A DNA stretch of 64,000 nt from Monocercomonoides exilis (lineage: Eukaryota; Preaxostyla; Oxymonadida; Polymastigidae): the NCBI GenBank assembly GCA_001643675.2, contig LSRY02000032.1:1-64000 (forward strand). Direction: 5' to 3'. Under the pieces are notes generated by a model, which made no database searches, was not told the origin of the DNA, and saw only the letters and a program-made list of their open reading frames with translations. Positions within the stretch are counted from its first letter, which is position 1. Each line of letters begins with the position of its first letter. Below are positions 43,095 to 53,900 of the stretch, in pieces. Made by a program: the position numbers and the translations under genes.

Positions 43095-45342
43095 ATGATT
43101 AACGGAGAAATCGGGGATATATCAAATGCATTTACTCAGCCAGATGTGCAACTCGCAGAATCTGGGGCACAAAATGAGTATGCTTTGATCCATGATTCTC
43201 AAGGTGGACTTTTACCACATTTTATTGTTTCTCTCTTTTTTTGCAACATTTGCAATGCCTACCAGTGATGACAAGCCACTGATATTTTTCGAAGAAAGCG
43301 TTGGAGGGGCAAATAGCCCGAAAGGCGAAGCCAGCGGGAGGACAGAGGTTGAAATGGAAGAAGTTTGCCAAATATTTCACTTCATTTCTTTTGTTTTTGC
43401 TTTTGACGAATGAAGAGCGTCATCGTCACTACTGCTATTTTTTTGTTTTTGTTTCTTTTTTTTCTTTTACGAGAGTATTTTGTCATTTTTTCCGTTTTGT
43501 GAATAAAACTATTTATAACAGACCTCAGGGCCATTGATTTCAACCAGCGCGAGCAGCTCAAGCGCACAAGAAATGGAGCTTGGTGGAGCAGAGCAGCCCG
43601 TGATGCAGGCAGGAGGAGCAGGAGGAGAAGGCGGAAGTGCAAACGAGCCAGTTGCATCAGACAATGAGAGCGGGATGATTGTAGATGGGGCGAAGGAGCG
43701 GGACTTCTCCGTGAGGAGTCTGGTGAAGAAGGAGTTCTGGATGTATTATTTCGATGTGGACACGGTGGATGTGTGGCGGCGAGTTGCGAAGGGGCTGTGC
43801 TGCTTCCGACCGCTGGTGTACAACGAGGCAACCATCACAAAGCCTGACTTGTCTGCTATTTCTTGTTTTGATTTTGTCTCCTTTTTTAAAATTCATTTTT
43901 TCTTCATCATTTGTTTTTTTATCCCCGCTCTTCAAACTGCTTTCTTCTTCATCTTCTTATTTCATTGTTTTTGTGCAACAAACGAAAACACTTTTTGGAT
44001 GCATGAATATGGAAATGCTGCTGTTTGGGTGAAGATACGGGCCAGTGTGGATCACAACGACGCTGATATTGTTCGTGGGGATATTCTCGAACGTGGCGCT
44101 GTGGGCGGACGGAGTGTTTGGGAAGGACGGCGGGAAGCAGTTTTCGTGGAACTTTGTGTGTGGTTGGGGTGGAGGCTTTTGGGGTGACTGAGCAACATGT
44201 TTTTTGGTAAATCTCTTTTTATTCTCTTTAATTGAAGTTTGATGAATTTTGTATTGTACTTCATTTGCCATGTATTGTTTGTGTATGTTTTTGCGGGATG
44301 TGCAGCTGACGATCTGTGCTGGGGCGTTTTATGGGTTTATGGTGCTTGTGCCGCTGGGGCTGGGGCTGCTGTGCCATTTTTTCCGGAAGACAAAAATTGG
44401 ACAGGTGTGTGCCTCTGCTCATTCATTGCACATCTTTTCAAATGGCTAATATTTTTTATCTCTCCTATTCCTTTTTATTTTTATTTTTATTTGTGTTTGT
44501 GTGTGTGTGCGTGTGTGAGCAGGGGTGTGCAAACATTGTGTCGGTTGAGGCGCTGCCATTTTTCAGGCTGTTGATGACGATCGAAGCGATTTACGGATAT
44601 TCGCTCACTCCACTGTTTGCCTCGTTGGTATGAATGGGAGAGAATTTGTGTGCAAAAGAGCGAGAGAGAAGGGAAAGGAAGAGAGGAGAAATTGTGCAAC
44701 CGAAGTGGGAGCGAATGAATGAAGAAAGTTTTTTTTCCTTCACTTTTTATTTATCTTTCAGTTTTCTTGTTTGAGCGAGAAAAATGAGCGAGACACATGA
44801 ATCTTTGCTCGTCTATTTGTTTGTCATTGCGTTTAACTTCATTTTCCTTTTTTTGTAATGTGTATTTTATGCCATTTGCATTTGCAATTTAAATCGTGGC
44901 TGTTGTGGCGAAAGGCGCTGGCGCCGATACCAGTAAAGGCTGTGCGGTGGACGATGATTGGATTGGGACTGGCCTATTCGTATGTGACAACCACAGTGAA
45001 CTTGAAGCCGTATGCTTTTGTTGATTGCTCGGAATTTAATCTTTGATCAATCATTTTCATTTGTTTAATATTTTTCTGTTTATTTTTTCGCTGTCTTTTT
45101 ACATATGGTTTCTTTTATGTTGCTTCTTGCACCTGTTTCTTCTTTTCTTTTCTTCTTTTCTTTTCTATTTTCCTTTTTGCACATACTGTTGCTTTGATAC
45201 GATTTCTTCTGTTTCTGCTATTTTCGTGTGCAGAATTGCGGACTGCTGCCTCCCTCTGAATTGGATATTTGTGAACTGGATAGCGCTGTTTGTGCTGCAT
45301 TCGATCCTTTTTGTTCCGCTGTTCTTCTGTCTGCACCACTGA
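43095..45342 (+). CDS. YIPF (Yip1-domain) Golgi membrane-traffic protein
   Basis: Predicted 345 residues in eight exons: 43095-43177, 43266-43362, 43522-43850, 44035-44155, 44306-44404, 44523-44627, 44915-45009 and 45234-45342. All phases close, and all introns are GT-AG (88, 159, 184, 150, 118, 287 and 224 nt). It resembles YIPF1/YIPF2: EFWMYYFDVDTVDVWRRV, then PDL-YGPVWITTTLILFVG (the 'DLYGPFW' motif, reformed only after splicing), LTICAGAFYGFMVLVPLG, EAIYGYSLTPLF (YGYS motif), a helix with AVRWTMIGLGLAY, and a last helix ending FFCLHH. Five TM helices and an acidic Gly/Ala-rich cytosolic N-terminus are as expected. Such proteins bind Rab GTPases and act at the ER-Golgi. The exon 2 donor has an in-phase alternative at 43348. 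Confidence 0.85.
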
Positions 45343-45967
45343 AGATTGCACACCTCTGCAGGAACAGAAAACAGACACTGTGACACGCACACATTTACTC
45401 ACACTCACTTTCACACTCTGACAATGGACTCAGTAAGAGCTGGGTGCAAATGCTGAAGATAAGGCGGAGGCACAGCAGACAATCACTTCATTTGTGCCAC
45501 TGCCTTCTTTGACTCCTTCGGGTTATTTTGGGTTGCTTATTCCATTTCATTTTCTGGGAATTTGTGTTTTGGGATATGTTTTTGTTGAGAAAGCTTGGAT
45601 AAATGGATTTTATTGTTTGGCAATTGTTTTGATAAAAAAAGAAGAAAAAAATCAGTTTTGCCTTTGATTTTTTTTAATCATTCATTTCGGTATAGAGAAA
45701 TAAATGCTTGTTGGCTCGAACAAAATTCGTGGTTGAATGTGTCTTCTTGCGCCAAACACAAATCAACGCAAGCAACCAGACAAATAACAAGCTCAAAATA
45801 TGAACATCTTTTTCCGTTTCAAATTGTCACTTTCTGCAAACATTCTCACAAAAAATAAAAGAAAAGAATGAAGCAAACGAAGCAAATTTTATTCAAAAAA
45901 AGAGAAATAAACGAATAAAATATCTATCATAACAGCAACAAAGACATCAAATCCTTGACAAAATAGA
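45343..45967. other. Convergent intergenic region
   Basis: About 625 nt between the YIPF stop and the stop of the minus-strand armadillo-like gene. It would hold both 3' ends. AATAAA occurs on both strands near 45850-45920, as expected by chance in AT-rich DNA. Confidence 0.4.
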
Positions 45968-47437
45968 TCATGAAACAACCATCAAATCAATATCTTGGCT
46001 TTCAAGTGAAATTTCGCGGTTGTTCCGATAATCACGCGATTTTGGTGCGGTAGTTCTTTGAGGGAAAGTCACCGAATCTGAATGGGTTGATCTGTTTTCT
46101 TTTGGAAGTATCCTTTCCCTCACCTTTTCTTTAGGTGCTGTATCAGGAATCTTGGTGTACAATTCACTACTCGTGTATTTTTCCCCTTCTCTCTGCAACA
46201 TTCGTGCACCAGAAAACATCTTTCGCCCAGCTTCTTCTTTTCTGTTCATTCCTTCCTCAGACATCGGTGCAGGTATTGCAGAAGGCGTTGGCACATCTCT
46301 TTGTGCACGAACTTCCAAAGGCCGTGGAGTAAGCTTGGGAACATGATATTCCGGAGGTTGGAGCTCACCTTTTGGCGTATGTCTTTGAGAATTTGCAATG
46401 ACTGCTTTGCTTTCATCTTCATCTTTCTGCAACATCCTGGCCATTGCTACGAGTGATGCACATTTAGCCACCATAACTGCAGACTCGCGATCTTTTCCAG
46501 CATTTTGCCGTGATTCTATTTGTCTCTCAATGCGTCTGGCTGTTGTTATTATATTATTCATTGCAACACCACCCAAGTTGAGGCTCAGCAGATGCAATGC
46601 TATATCCACAGCCCAATACCTATCTTCTTCTTTAACTTTCTCCTCTGCCAATCGTATGCATTTTTCGCCTTCCACAACAGCTCCTAACTTTCGAAACAGC
46701 GAAGACCCTGCAAATGCCTCGCTTGCTGCTTTATTCTGAGCAACCAACGTAAGGAGCTGTGTTCGTGCTGCCTTTGATGCTTTTTCAGGACCCGTCTGTA
46801 ACCATCCCAGAGCATTCAGATCCGCACATTCATGAGACAGACAATTCGAATGTGCGCAGCAAAACATAAGAAAATTCGCGAAAAAGAAAGGAAGAAACAA
46901 ATAAACAGTGAAAAGTCCGAATCTTAGCGCACGTACAGAAAGTATACCTCAGCTATCACACAAAGTGATTCCACAAGCAGAGCCATGCTGCTTTCAGAAG
47001 GACATTCACATCCCGTCAGCCCCAGCAGGCATACAAGCCCAGTTCCGAGTCTCTGAATCCCCCCAAAAACATCAATGCAAACAAAGATGAAAAATAAAAT
47101 CAACAAAATAAAATGGCTCAAAACGAATTTCAACGCTCCTTTCTCAAATCTCCTCAAAATAACATCAAAAAAATAACAAAAAGTGACTTGTTTTCTTTCA
47201 GACAAAAGCAACTTCTTCTTTGCACACCTTCACTTCGTTGTCCATCGACTCTGCAGCCAGCATTGCAATTGTCTTTACACCATTTTCTTCCACAATTGCC
47301 TTTGCCAGAGAACTGTCGGCCACTGCTGCGCAAAACAACCCCCGAAGCAGCTCAATTTTGTTCTCACTTTCACATCGTTTCAATTCTCCGATAAAATCCT
47401 TGATATTTTCTGCTTTTATCTTTCCTTCTTTTCCCAT
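45968..47437 (-). CDS. Armadillo/HEAT-like repeat protein with disordered tail
   Basis: Predicted ~380 residues, exons 47437-47228, 47052-46948 and 46795-45968, all phase 0. The first ~220 residues are amphipathic helices of the armadillo/HEAT kind: SLAKAIVEENGVKTIAMLA, GLVCLLGLTG..., ALLVESLCVIAE, TQLLTLVAQNKAASEAFAG. The remaining ~150 residues are charged, Pro-rich and probably disordered, ending SQDIDLMVVS. The third-exon acceptor is the least certain point. An open frame reads back upstream of it to ~46900, and I chose the acceptor at 46796 because it keeps phase and leaves a T-rich intron. The function is not assignable beyond protein binding. Confidence 0.6.
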
Positions 47438-48038
47438 CTAATTTTTTGATCATAAAAAACCATTTCAATTATTTTATTGCCTCGTTTGATTCATCTTATT
47501 CTCCCATATTTTATCTTTGGGAAGATTAACTGAGTTTGAATCGTGAGAGATACTGAAATAGCAGTTTTATTTCGAGAATTGAAAAATAATTTTGATGATA
47601 TGATCTTTAAACACTGAATGAAGATTTTTTACCAAAGTAATGTCAATCGTCTTCTACTGTTGTTGTTTTGAAACACAAAATTTCGTTGAACGGTTTAAAG
47701 TTCATGTTTCCAACAATTGACGAGTTTGTCTCACCTCAAAAGCATCAATGCATAAAATTGGAAGTTGGAAAATGAAACTTTCTAGATCATTTTTTGATCA
47801 AGTGACTTATAATTATGGCTCAAAATGATGAAATTTTCATAAAAAATTTTGCATAAAAGAAAAAATCAATGATTTGTTTCAAACTTTTTATGCAACCGTA
47901 TCATCATGAGACAAATATATATATGTATATATATGTAGAAAAAAAAGAAAATTGAGAAAAATATCAGAAAAAAAAAAGTGGAATAAGATTGTGAAAGCAA
48001 AAAATTTATGAAAGATTTTTTGAGATAATAAATTGAAC
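47438..48038. other. AT-rich region between armadillo-like gene and RING fragment
   Basis: About 600 nt without a supportable exon. I searched the minus strand for a second RING half (Cys-Pro-x-Cys) and found none. It contains an (AT)n-like microsatellite at about 47917-47938. Confidence 0.55.
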
Positions 48039-48191
48039 CTCATTTAAACAAGACCAACAATAAAGATGCCCGCATTGAGTAACTACCGGCTCGGAAGGCA
48101 TATCATGGCAAATATGACATAAAAAATCGAATTCATTTTTTATGCTCTGGGGTGATGTGATTGAAGAATCCCCTTCAAGCTCAGCACTCAT
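48039..48191 (-). pseudogene. Truncated RING-finger gene (first half of the domain only)
   Basis: From ATG 48189-48191, 51 codons encode a Ser/Glu-rich leader and FLCHICHDMPSEPVVTQCGH-LYCWSCLNE. This supplies the first six zinc ligands (C-x2-C, C-x-H, C-x2-C) of a C3HC4 RING, close to RNF5/RMA1-type E3 ligases. It then meets a possible donor (GAG|GTTCAA) and reads on in frame only to a stop at 48006. The last C-x2-C pair and a TM anchor are absent in the 600 nt before the next gene. Either a long-range exon was lost (pseudogene, rearrangement or misassembly), or the fragment is a remnant. Confidence 0.6.
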
Positions 48192-48577
48192 CCAAATAAA
48201 AATAAAAATGTTTTAATGGGCAAATATTTTTTCAAAGAAATCTCAAACACATAAAAAAATTTATTTAAGTGCTTTCAAAAACATCACTTAGATATTAGAA
48301 TTTTATTGGTTTCGGTTCGAAAATTTTTAAGTGTTGCTCTAAGTGATAAAAGTTTTTTTTACAAAAAAAATTTCATTCTATTATCAGAATAAAATGAAAA
48401 AAAAAGAATCCATCTATAAATCGAAATTGCTATAAATAAAACAATACATGTTGTGAATTTATCAATTTAATTTTTTTACTTCAATAATAAAAAACTTAAA
48501 ACATAACAACGAAAGTAATGTTGGGTGAATGAAAATGAAAAATCCTGCGCTCCGTGACTTGAAGATGGATAATAGAC
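48192..48577. other. AT-rich intergenic region
   Basis: No coding or structural signal seen. Confidence 0.5.
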
Positions 48578-48943
48578 TTATTTCACATCAGAGGCGTTGC
48601 AGAAAAAATTATTGTAATTGTTGAGGAAAGATTTTTCTTGGTTGAAAAAGACTTCAGTTCTGCGTATTATTAAATACTTGTTCTGCTCCTTCCACGCGCT
48701 TTCAAACATGCATCTCATTGTTACCGTTGCTACGGATAAGATCTGAAAGTGGGAGATTATCAATCTGTTAGGAACACGTTCAGGGATTTTTTTGGAGAGG
48801 AAAAGTGAAGAAACAATAAACGGAATATTTGACACTTTTTTTGAGCTTGGAAGCAGGATCATGCCACCATGCGCAACGATGAATTTCCTTAATTTATTTT
48901 GCTTGGAGGAATGCATTTTGAACGAAATGAGCAAGGATTCCAT
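48578..48943 (-). CDS. Hypothetical protein, faint BRCT-like similarity
   Basis: A 121-codon ORF from ATG 48941-48943. The stretch NKLRKFIVAHGGMILLPSSK followed by KVSNIPFIVSS has the rhythm of a BRCT domain start (helix, then GG, then 'vsHlivs'), but the diagnostic Trp of a BRCT third helix is not obvious. The sequence GTGTTCCTAACAG...CTTTCAG at about 48738-48780 could be a 35-nt intron in the middle. Higher GC than the flanks supports coding. Frames on the other strand (48792-49139) are an alternative reading. It is not recognised with confidence. Confidence 0.3.
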   Translation of the reverse strand: MESLLISFKMHSSKQNKLRKFIVAHGGMILLPSSKKVSNIPFIVSSLFLSKKIPERVPNRLIISHFQILSVATVTMRCMFESAWKEQNKYLIIRRTEVFFNQEKSFLNNYNNFFCNASDVK

Positions 48944-49665
48944 GAAGTTGGGGAAGATACGATTCTTCCGTGTTGGCTCACTTTTCCATGTGAGTGTTGG
49001 AGAATCGGAGGATCAAAACAAATACAGATTGCAAATAATGCGTTTTCATGGGCCTGGGCTGCTTTTGCGATTTTTCCTGGCTGGCAGAAGAGCAGATTTC
49101 GACTTGAGCAAAACTCACGATTTGCAGAGCAAGCGTTAACTTTGATTTACTGGCGCATTTACAGGGTTCACGACAAGAACCATATGAAAAACGAAAAGAC
49201 ATCTGAAAATGATTTGTCAAAAATTTGCTGTTTTGATGGGAAAGGCAGGAGATAATCGAAAAGATTGTGCTGCTTGATTGGAAAACGCATTCATTTATCT
49301 TTGGAAAAGCATTTCATTTTCTGCAGCTCGCTCCATATCACCAATAAATTTAGATGAACGCATGCGAATGCTCACATCCAAACGCCAAAAAGGAATCGGA
49401 AAAATAAACATTTTGAAAATCGATCGATATTTTTTTTCTTCATTGCAAGATTTTTCTCGCAATAATCAAATTGAAAAGCAAGGATATATGCAGAGTTCTA
49501 TCGTTGAGAACAGCTGAGATTCTGAGATGGAAATGAACGGAAAATGAGTGAAAACGACAAGTAATACACGAAAAATTGAAGGCAAGAAAGAAAATGGAAG
49601 CATAACATATGCTAAATGATAGAATACTCTATCAGATGAAATGAATAAGGTGCAAAAGATAGGTT
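48944..49665. other. Region of unclear content
   Basis: 48944-49255 is GC-richer than normal spacer and open in several frames on both strands, so an unrecognised exon may lie here. 49256-49665 is AT-rich and contains the 3' flank of gene B. No family could be assigned. Confidence 0.4.
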
Positions 49666-50982
49666 TCACGTTTCTGTTTGGGTGCTTCTGATTTCCGAAT
49701 CGATGAGAGCATCGCTTCCATCGACATTGTCTGTGGCATTCTCAAAGCCAATTGCATCTGTAACTGTGAGGATCGCAGCACCAGACGGGAAATGTGTAAT
49801 AAAGTCTCTTTTGAGCTCAAAAAGAGAAAGTCGTGCAGACGGCGATTGCGACACGCAATTCTTCACAAGGATATAGAAAGCAGAACATTGGACAACGTCC
49901 AATTTTGGCCTTTCGCCTTTTGTAATTTTGTCTCCAGCTATTACTGCCTCATACTCGCCAAACGGAATATCCAGTGTCAGACACTCCCACAACATCATGC
50001 CAATCGAGAATGCCACTGATTCCTTTGTTGCTCCCATCTTCTTGTTGATCAGCAGCTCTGGTGCCTTCCACCGCAGACACTCTTTTTTGAAGTCATCCTC
50101 ATCCTCAAAGGCCGACGAAGGTAGTGAGTCTCTATCATCATCACTGACAGACGTTGCAACTGTTGATGAAGAGATTGATGATGAATCTGAATCATCAGAT
50201 AAAAGCAAATCAGAATGCATCACAATGCAGATCACCATGTGCTCTGAGAACAACACAAGGTGGGGACTCAAGTTGGCCAAAGAGGAAAGCTCATTTTCCA
50301 TTTCGTCAAATGAATGGAGAGCAAGGTTGGCCACCCAGAACAGGATCTGAGCAGCTGTTTGCTCCCTCTCCTTCAGAGTTCCTATCGCCATCTCTTTCTT
50401 CTCATTCCTTCCATGAAGGAGCATGAACAGCGAATCCCTCAAGTCCACAATGAGCTTTTCGTGAGGCGATGAACAGGCCATTGCATCCACCAGATTCGAC
50501 ATGGATGAGGTGGTTGGACACAGACTCTCCGATCGAACAAATGTTGAATCTGAGTCAGTTGTTGAGATGGATGAGATGGATGGTGAAGGCGATCTCTTTC
50601 TTGTCTCTTCCTCATCATCAACCTTCTCCAGCACCCATTCGGGGATCTTGTCCGAGTCTTTTCCCAAGATGTATTCAGTGGAGCCACTCTCACTCAACAA
50701 ATGCTCCGATGACTCCGAATGCTCCATATTCGTCTCATACACCCTCTTCTTAATCCTCTCCTCATTCTTCTTCTCTGCCTCCCTCTCAGCCCTTCGCCAT
50801 TGCTCCTCCTGCAACATCTCCATCGTTACCATTTCAAATGCCTTCGGATCCTTCTTCACTGTGTCATTCACAATCTCTCTCAGATCTTCGGTCCTTCTCT
50901 TTTGCTTTCTCCACCTAATAGTCACAGCAACAATTATCAACAAGACGATAAATACAATGCAAGAAACGACAATTAAATCCAC
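49666..50982 (-). CDS. Gene B segment: TM helix and pseudokinase tail
   Basis: This 438-codon frame gives the clean version of the tail. It contains the TM helix (CIVFIVLLIIVAVTI), RWRKQKRR, KDPKAFEMVTMEM, EEQWRRAEREAEKKNEERIK, SSEHLLSESGSTEYILG, an acidic Ser-rich linker, and then DSLFMLLHGRNEKKEMAIGT and QILFWVANLALHSFDE. Next come LANLSPHLVLF in place of the HRD loop, RWKAPELLINK, VAFSIGMMLWECLTLDIPFG and SARLSLFELKRDF. No Gly-rich loop or catalytic Lys exists in the ~230 residues between membrane and helix D. The C-lobe is intact in outline, but the catalytic Asp is Asn, the loop Asn is Leu and DFG is missing. Confidence 0.85.
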   Translation of the reverse strand: MDLIVVSCIVFIVLLIIVAVTIRWRKQKRRTEDLREIVNDTVKKDPKAFEMVTMEMLQEEQWRRAEREAEKKNEERIKKRVYETNMEHSESSEHLLSESGSTEYILGKDSDKIPEWVLEKVDDEEETRKRSPSPSISSISTTDSDSTFVRSESLCPTTSSMSNLVDAMACSSPHEKLIVDLRDSLFMLLHGRNEKKEMAIGTLKEREQTAAQILFWVANLALHSFDEMENELSSLANLSPHLVLFSEHMVICIVMHSDLLLSDDSDSSSISSSTVATSVSDDDRDSLPSSAFEDEDDFKKECLRWKAPELLINKKMGATKESVAFSIGMMLWECLTLDIPFGEYEAVIAGDKITKGERPKLDVVQCSAFYILVKNCVSQSPSARLSLFELKRDFITHFPSGAAILTVTDAIGFENATDNVDGSDALIDSEIRSTQTET

Positions 50983-53900
50983 AATGAATTGACTCCTTTT
51001 CCACTTTCAACAGATTTTTCATCTTCTTTTTGCTTGGGCTCGCTTCTATTCTTCAATATGAACGATTCGGTTTTTGATGGAAACGATGGATTTCCAAACA
51101 GAATGCTCGCAGCAACTTCTGTCTCTGCGAGTGCAGTTGTCAAATTACTGCTATGAATTACACCTTCGACTTCTCCTTCCGAGATGAATCCGTCTTCATT
51201 AAAATCATACTTCTCAATCAGCTCCTCATCGCCTGTTGTGTATGTCAAACAGAAAGACAGACCACATGGCAGAAACAATGATCCTTTGAACCTGATTTTG
51301 TTGTATTCCTCAGCTTCTGATCCCACAACCAGGGCAGATTCCAGTTTGGGAATGAAGAAAGGTGATTCTCTCTCTCCTGCTATTCCATCAAGTGTGCATC
51401 CATCATTCAGAATCCAAAGTGAAGTATTTGGCAAAACTCCATCTCCACCTTTCAAGCTTAAAATTGTTATTGAGGCAGAATCAGAGCAGATGATGTTTCG
51501 GCGAAGGGAGGGATATTTTTCAATGAAAGGATTATTATTTGCCAGCATTCCCATTTCGATAAATATTCCTCCTCCTTTGATCGAAATTCCTCCTTTCGAT
51601 GAATTCTCTATCATTATTTCATTTGACTGAAGATTGGAATTTTCCATGTGCACAAGAGATCCATTCCATTTGCAGATTCCATCAGCAGCAATATCATTTC
51701 CAAACTCTTGTTGATTTGTTAGCACTCCTGAAAAACTGCATGAGCTCAACGAAATGTTTTCCGAATCACAGACATTTATAATGATCCCTTTATCTGCTGT
51801 GGAAACGCAAGATTCACAAGAACAATTTGAAAGCGTTGCATGAGTGAAAGATGAAAGAGACACTGAGAGAATGGAGGCACCCAGCGAATTGCGAGTACAA
51901 TTCTCGAATGAAGTGCTCACAAGAGATATTGTTTCCAAAGTTATATCGTTTATTGAAAAGATGCAACCTTCGGACAGATTCGCCCCATCAACAGATACTC
52001 TGTCAAATTCAACATTTTTGCAGTCTCCAAGCTCAAATACATTTTCTGAAGCTTCAATCTGTTTCAATTTCACATTTGCCAACGAAATGTGATCTCCGCT
52101 CAACAGAAAAGAAGGCTTATTGAATGAAAGCATTGATATTGAGCAGTTGTCAACATGCAGAATTCCATTTTCTATGCTCAGCAATGTGGAATTAAGAACA
52201 ACAGCTTCAACGCTTTCTGACTCTCCAACTGAAGAGAAATCAACAAATGATAAAGAAAGTTGGCCACTTGATTCATGAACGATTGAATTGCCTGAATATG
52301 AAAATAACTGCCCAAAACTGAATTTCACACTTTCAATCCGAACATTCCCAGAGGTTGTTATTAGACTTTCCGCATCAGCAATTGTTGAATTCAGATGCAC
52401 CAAAGCGGTTGAAGGAGATTGCAATGAGCGAATGGTCACATCATGAACATCACATTTCTCAACGATATCTGTTTCCTCTAAGATCAACAGCTGTGAGAAT
52501 AACGATGGAATGATGTGTTGAACTCCATCATTCAATGATTTGCATGGCATGCTGAACTCTCCACATTGCTTGCTATCTGAATGATTATCTGCAACAGAAG
52601 ACACAAATATCGTCTCGCTCTGATATTTCACAACCCTCAACAAAAGATCTTCTTCATCCAGAAATGTGTCTGCTGTGCAACCCCATATTGCGAGCTCCTT
52701 CACAAATGGCGCTCTGAAATCCAGTAAGAATTGTTCATCTGTTATTTGTGTTTCGATTGAGCGACACCTCACATACACATCTCTCCCTCTGAACGCAGAG
52801 TTGTCTTTGAATGTGATATTGGAGAGAACAAAATTCAGTGGTTGTTCAACTGTTGAAGTGCATCCCAGAAACAGCCAGCCACCTCTTCCTGTGGTGGAGC
52901 AGAAGCACTCAGAAATTGTCGAAAATGAGCACTCAAAGCTTCCTCCTTCATTCAACGCATGAAACATCGCACCTCCCTTTTCACACTTCAACCCTCCACA
53001 TCTTTTCATCATCGTGTTTCGAATCACCATATTCAAAGGAGTGTCATCATTGGTATTTCGAATGATGGGAATATCATTGGTTGTGTTCTGGGTGACTTCT
53101 TCGAATAAACTCCACTCAATAACAATATCTTGTTCCTCTTCATTTTTTTCTCTCCCTGAACTCTTTGATATGCTCAATCCACTCGCCCTATCAAGTTGAA
53201 CGTCCTTCATTGTCAGATTTTTGATATTCAGAATTGTTGATGATAGCACAGAAATAACATCTTTTTCAAAGCGCAATGATTGGATAGATACAAAATTCAA
53301 CAAAACAGCACCTTCATCTGCTTTGATCAGCCCAAAGTTAATCATTTCTTCTCTATTGTCTCCTTTTTTAGTGAACGAACAATCTTTCACCGTCAACAGT
53401 CCTTCGCTTGATCCTATATGCATCAAATAGTTGATTCCGCTTGTGAATGAAGATGGAATCACAAACTTCATCAGCTCGAAATTGGTGATGCCACAAATCT
53501 TCATTGCTGCTCCTTCTGCTCCTTTAAGAGATGAAGCAGATTCCAAAGAGCAAGTTTCACCGTCATTCGATTTTATTGAAATTCCACTGAGCTCAACACG
53601 TTTCTGAAGGACACCTTTCCCAATGATGCTGATCATTCTTTCGTTTCCTTCAGGAAGCCGATTCAATGAATAATCAATTGACAAACAAGGATAATCCAAG
53701 AATCCACAGGCGCGCATATCCTTTCCTTCACCCCCAATAAATATCTTTGATTCAGGTATGAGCCAGAAACATACAAGCGGAATTGCATTTGTTGTGTCAC
53801 TTCCATCAAAGCCTCTCAGGGAATCCAATGAAATATCAATCAGATTCTCGGATACAAATGGAAGAGAGACATTTGTGATGCTCTTTGCCAAGTTAGGCGA

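Noticed and set aside
45010-45233. Plus-strand frame 45043-45342 as a separate membrane protein
   Set aside because: Its 3' part is YIPF exon 8; the upstream part is a T-rich intron with proper GT and AG ends and correct phases on both sides.
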